From Desulfurivibrio dismutans (lineage in GTDB: Bacteria; Desulfobacterota; Desulfobulbia; Desulfobulbales; Desulfurivibrionaceae): a DNA stretch of 59,761 nucleotides. Shown piece by piece: positions 26,033-34,913 of the stretch. The position numbers were made by a program, and so were the translations under genes. Location of the stretch: contig NZ_JARGDQ010000012.1 of the NCBI RefSeq assembly GCF_029210385.1, positions 1-59,761 of the forward strand, in the 5' to 3' direction. The notes under the pieces were generated by a model. It searched no databases and was not told the DNA's origin. It worked only from the letters and a program-made list of their open reading frames with translations. Each line of letters opens with the position of its first letter. The stretch's first letter is position 1.

Positions 26033-26539
26033 GTGCAGGGGCTGACCGGCGATGGCCGGCAGCCGAACTCCGGCCCTGGGCCGGTTATGTTTCCGGGCAA
26101 CACCGGTGACGGTATGGTTATCTCCGACGAGTTCAAATTTCCCCGGGTACTGCCGGTGGATTCCTTCCGCAAGCGCCGCCGGGTCGAGGAAGTCGATCCG
26201 GTGCCGCCGGTGGCCCGCATCGGCGCCTTCAAGCAGGAGTGGAATCGCCGCCGGGGTGAGCAGCGGCAGTCGCCACGGCCCCGGAGCCTTAATGCGGAAC
26301 AGGAGCGGGAGGTGCGTCGGCAGCTCCGCTACGCCAATGGTAAGCTTGAGGAACAGGGTATTTTACTGCGCCTGGTGTTGAGCCGGCAGGAGGATGGTTT
26401 CCACCTTGATGTCTACGACTGCACCGATGATACAATGTGTCATCTGGCGGCCGATCTGGTCATCACCCTCGATGAGCTGCCCATGCTGCTCCGCAACCTG
26501 GAAGAAGAGGCGGGGTTGCTGGTGGACACCCGTACTTGA
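26033..26539 (+). CDS. Hypothetical protein with FlaG-like C-terminal domain
   Basis: The frame allows up to 168 residues. The GTG at 26033 has no clear ribosome binding site; ATGs at 26087 and 26114 are alternatives, and the conserved part starts after 26114. The basic middle part is probably disordered. The last 70 residues (ANGKLEEQGILLRLVLSR, VDVYDC-like LDVYDCTDD, ITLDELPMLLRNLEEEAGLLVDTR) align with the C-terminus of the protein at 50623-51837. The beta-strand and helix order recalls the FlaG family. The function is unknown; it lies between signalling genes and the dsr operon. Confidence 0.7.
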   Translation: MQGLTGDGRQPNSGPGPVMFPGNTGDGMVISDEFKFPRVLPVDSFRKRRRVEEVDPVPPVARIGAFKQEWNRRRGEQRQSPRPRSLNAEQEREVRRQLRYANGKLEEQGILLRLVLSRQEDGFHLDVYDCTDDTMCHLAADLVITLDELPMLLRNLEEEAGLLVDTRT

Positions 26540-26709
26540 TAGCCCCGCTTTTTTGTGTTCCCTTCCTCTTTTTTTGTCTTGAAATCCCCGGTCGAACGTG
26601 CTACCAATGCCTCTTAATTTCTGAATCGGTATTCAGAATCACCGCTTTCGCCTTGTCTTTATCTGTAATGGCGGGCGGAATAAAAGAGGGAGAGGGAGGA
26701 ACTCGGGGG

Positions 26710-27288
26710 ATGACGCTGGAGCAATTTCTAGCTGAAAACAAGGGGGAGCTGCAGGATCGCTGGGTCAACCGGGTTCTGGATAGCTATGCCGAAGACGCCG
26801 CCACCATTTTCAAGGGTGAGCAGGATCGTTTTGCCAACCCGGTGGGTTACAACACCCGCCACACTCTCACCGCCATCTATTCCCTGCTTTTTGATCAGCC
26901 GGAAGTGGATTTCAAGCGGCTCAAGGACGAACTTGAGACCTTTATCAAAATCCGGGCGGTGCAGACCTTTACCCCCGCCTCGGCGGTGGGGTTCATCTAC
27001 GACCTGAAAGCCGTGGTCCGCAAGGCCGTCGGCAAGCAGCGTGATCTGAAAGTCAGCTCGGAAGAGTGGGCCAACTTCCACGACACCCTGGACCAGTTGG
27101 CCCTGGTGGTTTTCGACCTCTACATGGCCAGCCGGGAGCGCCTCTTTCAGGCCCATCTGAACGAAATTAAAACGATGAATCATATGCTTACCAAGCACGG
27201 CTGTCCATCGGCCGGGCTGGCGGATAAAACCACGCAGTTAATGGCGGATGTTAAACCTCTTCACACTCAAAGCAACGAAGCGAGGTAA
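26710..27288 (+). CDS. RsbRD N-terminal domain protein upstream of dsrM
   Basis: This protein of about 192 residues starts MTLEQFLAENKGELQDRWVNRVLDSYAEDAATIF, the start of the RsbRD-type (RsbT co-antagonist, N-terminal) domain, and is entirely helical. In Desulfobacterota such a gene commonly precedes dsrM. A longer frame from 26536 exists, but the ATG at 26710 follows GGAGGAACTCGGGGG and begins the domain. Only six bases separate its stop from dsrM, so it is part of the operon. It may sense or regulate the complex; direct evidence is lacking. Confidence 0.85.
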   Translation: MTLEQFLAENKGELQDRWVNRVLDSYAEDAATIFKGEQDRFANPVGYNTRHTLTAIYSLLFDQPEVDFKRLKDELETFIKIRAVQTFTPASAVGFIYDLKAVVRKAVGKQRDLKVSSEEWANFHDTLDQLALVVFDLYMASRERLFQAHLNEIKTMNHMLTKHGCPSAGLADKTTQLMADVKPLHTQSNEAR

Positions 27289-27294
27289 TGGTCA

Positions 27295-28362
27295 ATGAGA
27301 GTTCTGAAAGCCTTTATCGCGGTCGTGGCACTGGTCCTGGTCGCCCTGGTGGTGGCCCAGGTGCCTGGCGGGCAAAGCCTGCTCGGGATAGTGCTGCCCT
27401 ACCTGGCATTTGCCATTTTCCTGGGCGGCTTTATCTACAGGGTGATGTATTGGGCCAAATCACCGGTGCCCTTTCGCATTCCCACCACTTGCGGGCAGGA
27501 AAGTTCGCTGTCCTTCATCAAGCAGAATAAGCTGGACTGCCCCACCACCAAGACCCAGGTAGTGGGCCGGATGCTGCTGGAGGTGCTGCTGTTCCGCTCC
27601 CTGTTCCGTAACACCCGGGCCTCCATCCACGACGGTCCGAAGCTGGCTTACGGCTCCAATAAGTGGCTGTGGCTCTTCGCCATCCTCTTTCATTACAGCT
27701 TTCTGGTGATTATCCTGCGCCACATGCGACTGTTCACCGACCCCATCGCCGGCTTCGTGCCCATGTTGGAGTTTGGCGACGGCTTCCTGGAAGTGGGTGC
27801 CACCACCATCTATCAGAGCAGCTTTATTCTGCTGGCGGCGGTGACCTTCCTCTTCCTGCGCCGGGTGTTGCGGCCCTACCTGCGCTACATCTCGCTGCCC
27901 GCCGATTACTTTCCGCTGCTGCTGATCTTCGGCATCGGCGTAAGCGGTATCCTGATGCGCCACGTCTTTCGGGTCGACATCGTTTCCGTCAAGGAGCTGA
28001 CCATGGGGCTGGTGACCTTTTCACCCTCCATTGAGGGGCAGATCGGCGCCATCTTCTTTGTTCACCTTTTCCTGGTCTGTGTGCTGCTGGCCTACTTCCC
28101 CTTCAGCAAGTTGATGCACCTGGGCGGGGTCTTCATGAGCCCCACCCGCAACATGGCCAACAACAGCCGCATGGTACGCCACGAGAATCCGTGGAACGAT
28201 CCCAACATCAAGCCGCACTCCTATGCGGCTTACGAAGATGAGTTCCGCGAGTTCATGGTCGATGCCGGTCTGCCGGTGGAGAAAGAGCCGGAACCCGCAC
28301 CCGCCGAGCCGGAAGTTGAAGAAGCCGCTCCGGCCGACGCCGAGGAAAAGCCCAAGGCGTGA
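27295..28362 (+). CDS. dsrM: Sulfite reduction-associated complex protein DsrM (cytochrome b)
   Basis: The 355-residue membrane protein has about six hydrophobic helices, including one at 8-24 and one at 35-52. DsrM is a NarI-like dihaem cytochrome b that oxidises menaquinol and passes electrons through DsrK to DsrC trisulfide in dissimilatory sulfite reduction. Histidines in helices (FHYSFLVIILRHMRLF and LMRHVFRVDI) are candidates for haem ligands. The C-terminus ends in an Ala/Glu/Pro-rich tail (EKEPEPAPAEPEVEEA) likely to be disordered. It is the first of five contiguous dsr genes. Confidence 0.95.
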   Translation: MRVLKAFIAVVALVLVALVVAQVPGGQSLLGIVLPYLAFAIFLGGFIYRVMYWAKSPVPFRIPTTCGQESSLSFIKQNKLDCPTTKTQVVGRMLLEVLLFRSLFRNTRASIHDGPKLAYGSNKWLWLFAILFHYSFLVIILRHMRLFTDPIAGFVPMLEFGDGFLEVGATTIYQSSFILLAAVTFLFLRRVLRPYLRYISLPADYFPLLLIFGIGVSGILMRHVFRVDIVSVKELTMGLVTFSPSIEGQIGAIFFVHLFLVCVLLAYFPFSKLMHLGGVFMSPTRNMANNSRMVRHENPWNDPNIKPHSYAAYEDEFREFMVDAGLPVEKEPEPAPAEPEVEEAAPADAEEKPKA

Positions 28363-28415
28363 CGGGGTCGGCCTTGCCAACAGTGCATAAAATCTTCAGA
28401 TAAGGAACGACGACA

Positions 28416-30062
28416 ATGGCAGATACCAAAGCAGCAGAAATGAAGGTTAAGGTGGTCAAGGAGCCGTCGCTGATGACCGGCGCCGTCCCCACCCGCGACT
28501 GGTGGGATGTGGAGGCGATCTTTAAGCCGGGCAATTACTGCTATCCGGCCAAAAAGAGTATCGCTGAATATCACGGCAAGAATCTCCCCGGCCTGTTCGG
28601 CGAGCCGCGCGACTGGGAAATTGAAAGTGATGACTGGCAGCTTCCGGAGAACTGGAAGGAGATCATCATCAACGGCATCAAGGAGCGGCTGGACAAGTTC
28701 CGTTCGTTGAAGATATTCATGGACTGCTGTGTCCGCTGCGGCGCCTGTGCCGACAAGTGCCACTTCTTCCTGGGCACCGGTGACCCCAAGAACATGCCGG
28801 TGTTGCGGGCCGAACTCTTCCGCTCGGTCTACCGTAACGACTTCACCACCGCCGGCCGGATTCTGGGCGAGATCGCCGGGGCCCGGCCCATGACCTTCAA
28901 GGTGCTGAAAGAGTGGTTCATGTATTTCTACCAGTGCACCGAGTGTCGCCGCTGTTCCGTGTTCTGCCCCTACGGCATCGACACCGCTGAGGTGACCATG
29001 ATGGGCCGGGAGTTGCTGCATCTGGTGGGGGTCAACACCAACTGGATTCTCGAGCCGGCGGCCAACTCCAACCGCACCGGCAACCATCTGGGCCTGCAGC
29101 CCCATACCTTCAAGGAAAACGCCGAGTTCCTAATTGATGATATCGAGGATGCCACCGGGGTGCGGTTGCAGAATCTCAACTTCAACCGCAAAGGGGCCGA
29201 GGTGCTTTTTATCATCCCCTCGGCGGATGTTTTTGCCGACCCCGGCATCTTCACCTTCATGGGCTACATCATGCTTTTCGAGCATATTGGCCTGGATTAC
29301 ACCATCAGCACCTACGCCTCGGAGGGGGGGAACTTCGGGCTGTTTACCCACAACAGTCTGATGAAGAAGCTCAACGCCAAGATGTATGCCGAGGCCAAGC
29401 GTTTGGGCGTGAAATGGATCCTGGGCGGTGAGTGCGGCCACATGTGGCGGGTCATTCACCAGTACATGAACACCATGAACGGCCCGGCGGATTTCCTGGA
29501 GATGCCCAAGAGCCCCATCACCGGCACGGTGTTTGATAATGCCGCCGCCACCAAGATGGTGCATATCAGCGAATTCACCGCCGATCTGATCCACCACGGC
29601 AAGCTCAAAATCGACAAGAGCCGCAACGACAACCAGATCGTGACCTTCCACGATTCCTGCAACACTGCCCGCGGCATGGGGTTGATGGAGGAACCGCGCT
29701 ATATCTTGAACAGTGTCTGCAACAACTTCCATGAGATGCCGGAGAACACCATCCGGGATAAGACCTTCTGCTGCGGCAGTGGCACCGGCCTCAATACCGG
29801 CGAGATCATGGACCTGCGGATGCGCGCCGGGCTGCCCCGGGCCAACGCGGTCAAGTACGTGGCCGAGCGCCACGGGGTCAACATGCTCTCCTGTGTCTGC
29901 GCCATTGACCGGGCTACCCTGCTGGCCCTCAATCAATACTGGAACCCGGAAGTGCAGGTTTGCGGCGTTTCGGAACTGGTCGGCAACGCCCTCATCATGG
30001 AGGGAGAAAAAGAGCGGGAAACGGACCTGCGGGGCGAACCCCTGCCGGGAATGGAGGGTTAA
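28416..30062 (+). CDS. dsrK: DsrK, HdrD-like iron-sulfur subunit
   Basis: The 548-residue cytoplasmic protein has two [4Fe-4S] ligand sets, CVRCGACADKCH (C105-C115) and CTECRRCSVFCP (C174-C184), and a CCG-type cluster domain with CCGSGTGLNTGEIM near residue 452. DsrK resembles the catalytic subunit HdrD of heterodisulfide reductase and is thought to reduce the DsrC trisulfide at a special [4Fe-4S] cluster. It follows dsrM by 53 bases and precedes dsrJ by three. The length and domain order are as expected for sulfate reducers. Confidence 0.96.
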   Translation: MADTKAAEMKVKVVKEPSLMTGAVPTRDWWDVEAIFKPGNYCYPAKKSIAEYHGKNLPGLFGEPRDWEIESDDWQLPENWKEIIINGIKERLDKFRSLKIFMDCCVRCGACADKCHFFLGTGDPKNMPVLRAELFRSVYRNDFTTAGRILGEIAGARPMTFKVLKEWFMYFYQCTECRRCSVFCPYGIDTAEVTMMGRELLHLVGVNTNWILEPAANSNRTGNHLGLQPHTFKENAEFLIDDIEDATGVRLQNLNFNRKGAEVLFIIPSADVFADPGIFTFMGYIMLFEHIGLDYTISTYASEGGNFGLFTHNSLMKKLNAKMYAEAKRLGVKWILGGECGHMWRVIHQYMNTMNGPADFLEMPKSPITGTVFDNAAATKMVHISEFTADLIHHGKLKIDKSRNDNQIVTFHDSCNTARGMGLMEEPRYILNSVCNNFHEMPENTIRDKTFCCGSGTGLNTGEIMDLRMRAGLPRANAVKYVAERHGVNMLSCVCAIDRATLLALNQYWNPEVQVCGVSELVGNALIMEGEKERETDLRGEPLPGMEG

Positions 30063-30065
30063 AAC

Positions 30066-30449
30066 ATGTACGGAAGCGGACGAATCATTCCAGCATTGAT
30101 CATCTTTGTCGGCCTGATGACCTTTCCCATCTGGTACAACGCCGGCAAGGCCCAGCAGCCGCCGGAGTTGGTGCTGCCCAGCGAGTACAGTGAATGTGTG
30201 CGCGACACCCAATTCATGCGCGAGAGCCACATGGTGCTGCTGCACGAATGGCGCGACGACATTCTCCGGAAAAGCGGCCCTCGCTCCGGGGTGACCGCCA
30301 GCGGCATGCAGTATGAGCGCAGTCTGCAGAAGGGTTGCATGAGCTGTCACTACGATAAGAAAAACTTCTGCGACCAGTGCCACGATTACACCGCCGTGGT
30401 CCCCGACTGCTGGGCTTGTCATCTCGAACCGACCAAGGAGGCCATCTAA
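30066..30449 (+). CDS. dsrJ: DsrJ, triheme cytochrome c
   Basis: This 127-residue protein has an uncleaved N-terminal membrane anchor (about 6-25) and three c-type haem motifs, CMSCH (91-95), CDQCH (102-106) and CWACH (115-119). Cys44 lies where DsrJ proteins have the cysteine that serves as an unusual distal haem ligand. DsrJ sits on the periplasmic face of the DsrMKJOP complex. Only three bases separate dsrK and dsrJ, and one base separates it from dsrO. Confidence 0.96.
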   Translation: MYGSGRIIPALIIFVGLMTFPIWYNAGKAQQPPELVLPSEYSECVRDTQFMRESHMVLLHEWRDDILRKSGPRSGVTASGMQYERSLQKGCMSCHYDKKNFCDQCHDYTAVVPDCWACHLEPTKEAI

Positions 30450-30450
30450 G

Positions 30451-31266
30451 ATGAAGAAGGACAGGCGAGATTTTCTTAAACTTGCGGGCTGTGCGGCGGT
30501 CGCCGGGGTTGGCTCATCCACCGCCTTTCACTCGCTGCTGCGCGGCGAGGCCGAGGCCGCCGGCCTGAAAAGGGCCGGCACCAAGAAGGACAAGAGTGGC
30601 ACCCGCCTGGGGATGGTGATCGATATCCAGAAGTTCATCGATAACCGCGACCTGGCCCAACGCTGCATCCGGGTCTGCCATCAGATTCACAACGTGCCGG
30701 ATTTCGGCAACCCCAAAGATGAGATCAAGTGGCTGTGGACCGACAGGTTCGAACATGTCTTTGTCAAGGACACCCACTATCGCCAGGCCCAGCATCTGCA
30801 GGGCATGCCGGTGCTGAGCCTCTGCAACCACTGCGATAACCCGCCCTGTGTGCGGGCCTGCCCCACCAAGGCGACCTTCAAGAAGGACGACGGGGTGGTG
30901 GGGATGGACTACCATCGCTGCATCGGCTGCCGCTTTTGCATGGCGGCCTGCCCCTACGGCGCCCGGAGCTTCAACTGGCGTGATCCGCGGGGCATGGATG
31001 AGCATGGCCGCTCCTTCATCAGTGAGATCAACCCCGAGTATCCGGCCCGGACCATGGGGGTGGTGGAAAAGTGCAATTTTTGCACCGAGCGGCTGGCGGT
31101 GGGCAAGATTCCCGCCTGTGTCGAGGAAGCGGCGGCGGCCGAGGCCATGTTTTTTGGTGATCTTAACGATCCCGACTCCGAAGTCAGCCGGGTGCTGCGG
31201 GAGAAGTTCACCATTCAGCGGCGACCGTCCCTGGGAACCTATCCATCCGTCTTCTATATCATTTAA
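30451..31266 (+). CDS. dsrO: DsrO, periplasmic ferredoxin-like subunit
   Basis: The 271-residue protein begins with a Tat signal (DRRDFLKLAGCAAVAGVGSS, twin-arginine RRDFLK). Iron-sulfur ligand sets CNHCDNPPCVRACP and CIGCRFCMAACP follow, then CNFC, consistent with several [4Fe-4S] clusters. DsrO is the periplasmic partner of DsrP, as in NrfCD or PhsBC pairs. Export in folded form by Tat fits cluster assembly in the cytoplasm. The distance to dsrP is 11 bases. Confidence 0.96.
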   Translation: MKKDRRDFLKLAGCAAVAGVGSSTAFHSLLRGEAEAAGLKRAGTKKDKSGTRLGMVIDIQKFIDNRDLAQRCIRVCHQIHNVPDFGNPKDEIKWLWTDRFEHVFVKDTHYRQAQHLQGMPVLSLCNHCDNPPCVRACPTKATFKKDDGVVGMDYHRCIGCRFCMAACPYGARSFNWRDPRGMDEHGRSFISEINPEYPARTMGVVEKCNFCTERLAVGKIPACVEEAAAAEAMFFGDLNDPDSEVSRVLREKFTIQRRPSLGTYPSVFYII

Positions 31267-31277
31267 GGTGAGCCGTC

Positions 31278-32447
31278 ATGATTGAAAAAGCGTTACAGGG
31301 GAGCAAAGGATACTGGACGTGGATAGCTTGTCTGCTGGCGGTTATCGCCATCGGGGGCATGTTCTACGTGCAGCAGTGGAACTACGGTTTGGGAGTCACC
31401 GGGATGAGCCGGGACGTATCCTGGGGGCTTTACATTTCCCAGTTTACCTTCCTGGTCGGGGTCGCCGCCGGCGGCCTGATGCTGGTGTTGCCCTATTATC
31501 TGCATAATTACAAGGAATTCGGACGGATCACCATCCTTGGCGAATTCATGGCCATTGCCGCCATCATCATGTGCCTGATGTTCATCATCGCCGACCTTGG
31601 TCAGCCGATGCGGGCGCTTAACGTGCTGCTGTATCCGACCCCGCAGTCCATGCTGTTCTGGGACATGGTGGTGCTCAACGGCTACCTGGCCCTGAACCTG
31701 GTCTGCGGCTGGGCCATTCTCCATTCCGAGTACAAAGGGGTGAAGTACGCCAACTGGGTCAAGCCCTTTATCTATCTCTCCATTCCCTGGGCCATCAGTA
31801 TCCATACCGTCACCGCTTTTCTCTATGCCGGTCTGCCCGGGCGGGATTACTGGCTCACCGCCATCCTGGCGCCGCGCTTTCTGGCCTCGGCCTTTGCCGC
31901 CGGGCCGGCCCTGCTGCTGATCATCGCCCTGATCATCGAGCGCAACACCCTGTTTAGGGTGGGGCAGGTGGCCAAGGACAAGCTGGTGACCATTATCTCT
32001 TATGCCGCCATCATCAACTTCTTCTTCCTGGCCTGCGAGTTCTTCAGCGCTTACTACAGCCAGTACCCGAGCAAGATGTACACCAAAGACTACCTCTTCT
32101 TCGGGCTGGAGAAGGACGGTAATATCTTCAACAACCTGGTGCCCTACATGCAGGCCTCGGTGGTGATCGGGGTCATCGGTATTGCCATGATCTTCTACGC
32201 CCGTTCCCGCAAGTCCGATATCCTGCTGGGTATCTCCTGCGCCCTGATCTTTTTGTCACTGTGGATCGACAAGGGCCTGGGCATGGTGCTGGGCGGTTTT
32301 GTCCCCAACCCCATGGGGCAGGTAACCCAGTACTATCCATCCATTCAGGAGCTTGGGATTACCGCCGCCGTGTGGGCCACCGGCTTCCTGGTGGTGACCC
32401 TCCTCTATAAGGTGGCCATTAGCGTCAAGCTGGAGAAGGAGCTGTAG
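31278..32447 (+). CDS. dsrP: DsrP, NrfD-like quinone-interacting membrane protein
   Basis: The 389-residue protein has about ten hydrophobic helices and the NrfD/PsrC pattern (GMSRDVSWGLYISQFTFLVGVAAGG; IADLGQPMRALNVLLYPTPQSMLFWDM). It forms the quinone module with DsrO. No cofactor ligands are expected. It is the last gene of the operon and is followed by a strong terminator. Confidence 0.95.
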   Translation: MIEKALQGSKGYWTWIACLLAVIAIGGMFYVQQWNYGLGVTGMSRDVSWGLYISQFTFLVGVAAGGLMLVLPYYLHNYKEFGRITILGEFMAIAAIIMCLMFIIADLGQPMRALNVLLYPTPQSMLFWDMVVLNGYLALNLVCGWAILHSEYKGVKYANWVKPFIYLSIPWAISIHTVTAFLYAGLPGRDYWLTAILAPRFLASAFAAGPALLLIIALIIERNTLFRVGQVAKDKLVTIISYAAIINFFFLACEFFSAYYSQYPSKMYTKDYLFFGLEKDGNIFNNLVPYMQASVVIGVIGIAMIFYARSRKSDILLGISCALIFLSLWIDKGLGMVLGGFVPNPMGQVTQYYPSIQELGITAAVWATGFLVVTLLYKVAISVKLEKEL

Positions 32448-32479
32448 AAAAAACGCTTGCACCAAAACCGTACCCCCCT

Positions 32480-32530
32480 TATGAAGCAGGTAGGAGCTAA
32501 GCAGCTCCTACCTGCTTCATTTTTTTTGGA
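32480..32530 (+). terminator. Terminator of the dsrMKJOP operon
   Basis: ATGAAGCAGGTAGGAGCT pairs perfectly with AGCTCCTACCTGCTTCAT around AAGC, followed by eight T. This is an 18-bp stem and an unusually strong end of operon. Confidence 0.93.
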
Positions 32531-32539
32531 TTTGTACTG

Positions 32540-33271
32540 ATGAAAATTATCCGCTACCGTAATTTTACTGATCTGAGCCCGGCTCCGGTGCATGGTTCTT
32601 TTGGCCGCTGGGGTGGGGTCAGCAGCGGGGCGCTGGCCGAGTTGAATGTCGGGTTCGGAGTGGGCGATGAGCCGACCCGGGTGGCGGCGAATCGCCGGCG
32701 GGTGCGGGAGGCTTTGGGCTTGTCGGTGCTGGTTGCGGCCAAGCAGGTTCATGGCGACCGGGTGGCGGTGGTGGAGCGGGTGCCGGATACGGACCTGGAG
32801 CTTGCCGCTTGCGACGCCCTGGTCTGTGCCCATCCCGGGGTGGGGTTGCTGATCTGTCAGGCCGATTGCCAGGCGGTAATGCTCTATGACCCCCGGCAAC
32901 GGGTGGTGGCCAATATCCATGCCGGGTGGCGGGGCAGTGCTTTGAACATTATCGCCGCCACTGTTAAGGTGATGGTTGATACTTTTGGCTGCGCTCCCGG
33001 CCAGTTGCGGGCTGCCGTCAGTCCTTCGCTGGGCCCCTGCTGCGCCGAGTTTATTAATTACCGCCGCGAGTTGCCGCCAGGCTTTCAAGCCTACCAGGTA
33101 CGGGAGAACTATTTTGATTTCTGGGCCATTAGCCGGGATCAACTGCAAGGCGCCGGCCTGGCGCCGAAAAATATCGAACCGGCCGGGATCTGCACCCGCT
33201 GCGATGAGGACTTTTTTTCCTATCGCCGCGATCGCGCCGGTGGTCGTAACGGCTCGGTGATTGCGGCATGA
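32540..33271 (+). CDS. pgeF: Peptidoglycan editing factor PgeF (YfiH family)
   Basis: The 243-residue protein shows the YfiH/DUF152 metal-binding pattern: an early VLVAAKQVHGDRVAVV, then LLICQADCQAVMLYD, HAGWRGSALNIIAATVKVM and SPSLGPCCAEF. These supply the His/Cys ligands of the site. PgeF enzymes remove L-serine from misassembled muropeptides; purine nucleosidase or laccase activity has also been reported for relatives. The start follows the dsr terminator by few bases, with an unimpressive ribosome binding site. The stop overlaps the start of rsmB by four bases. Confidence 0.9.
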   Translation: MKIIRYRNFTDLSPAPVHGSFGRWGGVSSGALAELNVGFGVGDEPTRVAANRRRVREALGLSVLVAAKQVHGDRVAVVERVPDTDLELAACDALVCAHPGVGLLICQADCQAVMLYDPRQRVVANIHAGWRGSALNIIAATVKVMVDTFGCAPGQLRAAVSPSLGPCCAEFINYRRELPPGFQAYQVRENYFDFWAISRDQLQGAGLAPKNIEPAGICTRCDEDFFSYRRDRAGGRNGSVIAA

Positions 33272-34881
33272 AGCAAACCGGCAAGGGTAAAGCAACTGAT
33301 CACAGGGTAAGCGGTTCCGGGGGGCCGCCGAAAGCAGCAAGCGGAACGGCGAAGCGTACCACCGTACGTGAGCCGGCCCGATCGCCGCTTTCGGCGGTGC
33401 CCCGGGATCGCTTACGTCTTAGTCCCCGGCAGGTGGCGCTGGAGCTGCTGGTGCAACAGGAACAGCAGGGCCGGCCGCTCGATCAGGTGCTGGCTGAATA
33501 TCCGCCCGGGCGTTGGCCGGTCGACCGGCGTGACCGGCAACTGGTACGGGCCCTGGTGTACGAAGTGCTGCGCCGCCGCGGTTTTCTCGATCAGGTGCTG
33601 GCCCGTTACGCCAAACACCCGCTGGCCAAAATGAAACCTCTTACCCTGGCGGCCCTGCGCCTGGGGTTGGCGCAACTGCTCTTTTTTGAACGCCTGCCGC
33701 CGGCGGCGGCCATTGATGAAACCATCCGCGCCTTGAAGGCGGCCCATCAGCCCCGCTGGCTCACCGGCTTTGTCAACGGGCTGTTGCGCAATACGGCACG
33801 CGAGCGTGAGGATTTGCTGGGCCAGGCTGCCCAGCAGGCTGACTGGCTCAGCGTTCCTCCCTGGCTGCGGCAACGGCGGGAACAACAACTTGGGCCGGAG
33901 TTGGCCCGCCGCCGCAGCCAGGCGGAAAACCAGGCACCGCCTCTGGTGCTGCGGGTCAATCCTGTCAAAATCCAGCCCCCGGAGCTGGCTGCCCGCCTGC
34001 GGGCCGCCGGTCTCGAGGTGGAAGAAGGATATCTGACCCCGGCGGCGTTACGCTTACCGACTTACCATGGCCGGGTGGAGGAGCTGCCGGGCTTTGCCGA
34101 CGGCTGGTTGGCGGTGCAGGACGAGGCGGCGCAACTGGTGACCATGCTGCTGGCTGGCGCTCCCTCCGCCGACCAGTCGGCAACGCCGCTAAATACAACG
34201 TCGTTGTACCTTGACGCCTGCGCCGGGCTGGGCGGCAAGACCGCCCACCTGGCCGAGCTGCTGCCCCTTGGCGCCGGGCTGGTGGCCCTGGAGCCCCACG
34301 CCGGTCGTTTTGCCCTGCTGGGCGATAACCTGCACCGCCTGGGTATTAAGTTTGCTCAGTTGCCGCCCCATGTCGCGTCGGAAGAATTGGCCCGCCGGTT
34401 GCCGACTTCGGCTGCCCACCAGCACCCGGTAATGCTTGGCCGGCAAACCCTGGAAAGCTTTGCCGCCCTGCTTGATTCGGCTTCCGTTACTCGTCCCTTT
34501 CAGGGTATACTGCTGGATGCTCCCTGTTCCGGCCTGGGGGTGGTGCGGCGGCATCCCGATATCCGCTGGAATCGCCGGCCCGAAGATCTGCGGCGCTATC
34601 AGCAGCAGCAGATCGCCCTGCTGCAAAAGGCCGTCGAACTGCTGGCCCCCGGCGGCATGGTGGTGTACGTGGTCTGCAGCAATGAGCCGGAGGAAAACCG
34701 GGAGGTGATTGATGCGGTTATGCGCCGCGTGCCGGGCCTTGCCATCACCGATCCCCGGGCCTTGCTGCCGCCGGCCGCCGCCGCGCTGGTGGACCGGGAA
34801 GGTTTCTTCCGCTGCGGGCCGGAAACCGGTCTGGACGGTTTTTTTGCCGCCCGCCTGACCCTGGTCGCAAATGATGCTTAA
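33268..34881 (+). CDS. rsmB: 16S rRNA (cytosine-967-C5)-methyltransferase RsmB
   Basis: This 537-residue enzyme is longer than the usual 430-450. A NusB-like RNA-binding domain starts near residue 52 ([30 protein letters not shown]). The SAM site is [18 protein letters not shown] and the catalytic cysteine is in [22 protein letters not shown]; the second conserved motif [10 protein letters not shown] follows. Residues about 13-50 are encoded by a copy of the long hairpin repeat (33306-33416), which explains a basic, low-complexity N-terminal extension. Two further insertions, near [15 protein letters not shown] and around [15 protein letters not shown], are unusual. An internal start after the repeat (for example GTG at 33397, before the NusB domain) may be used instead. 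Confidence 0.9.
   Translation: MKQTGKGKATDHRVSGSGGPPKAASGTAKRTTVREPARSPLSAVPRDRLRLSPRQVALELLVQQEQQGRPLDQVLAEYPPGRWPVDRRDRQLVRALVYEVLRRRGFLDQVLARYAKHPLAKMKPLTLAALRLGLAQLLFFERLPPAAAIDETIRALKAAHQPRWLTGFVNGLLRNTAREREDLLGQAAQQADWLSVPPWLRQRREQQLGPELARRRSQAENQAPPLVLRVNPVKIQPPELAARLRAAGLEVEEGYLTPAALRLPTYHGRVEELPGFADGWLAVQDEAAQLVTMLLAGAPSADQSATPLNTTSLYLDACAGLGGKTAHLAELLPLGAGLVALEPHAGRFALLGDNLHRLGIKFAQLPPHVASEELARRLPTSAAHQHPVMLGRQTLESFAALLDSASVTRPFQGILLDAPCSGLGVVRRHPDIRWNRRPEDLRRYQQQQIALLQKAVELLAPGGMVVYVVCSNEPEENREVIDAVMRRVPGLAITDPRALLPPAAAALVDREGFFRCGPETGLDGFFAARLTLVANDA
33306..33416 (+). repeat. Long hairpin repeat, copy E, inside rsmB
   Basis: The arms GGTAAGCG..CCGGGG (33306-33322) and CCCCGGGATCGCTTAC (33400-33415) pair with a few mismatches, and the inner stem CCGCCGAAAGC/GCTTTCGGCGG is perfect. 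The apical GCGTAC-CACC-GTACGT matches the other copies. It lies within the first 50 codons of rsmB without breaking the reading frame. Confidence 0.8.
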
Positions 34882-34913
34882 AATCGGGCCAACCGCCCGT
34901 TGCTGGTAACTGC

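Noticed and set aside
29130-30521. 463-codon minus-strand frame over dsrK-dsrJ
   Set aside because: Antisense of two well-supported genes with three haem and six cluster motifs on the plus strand.
34160-34200. Possible 107-bp unit fragment within rsmB (AGTCGGCAACGCCGC)
   Set aside because: Similarity is short and partly explained by GC-rich coding bias; too weak to call.
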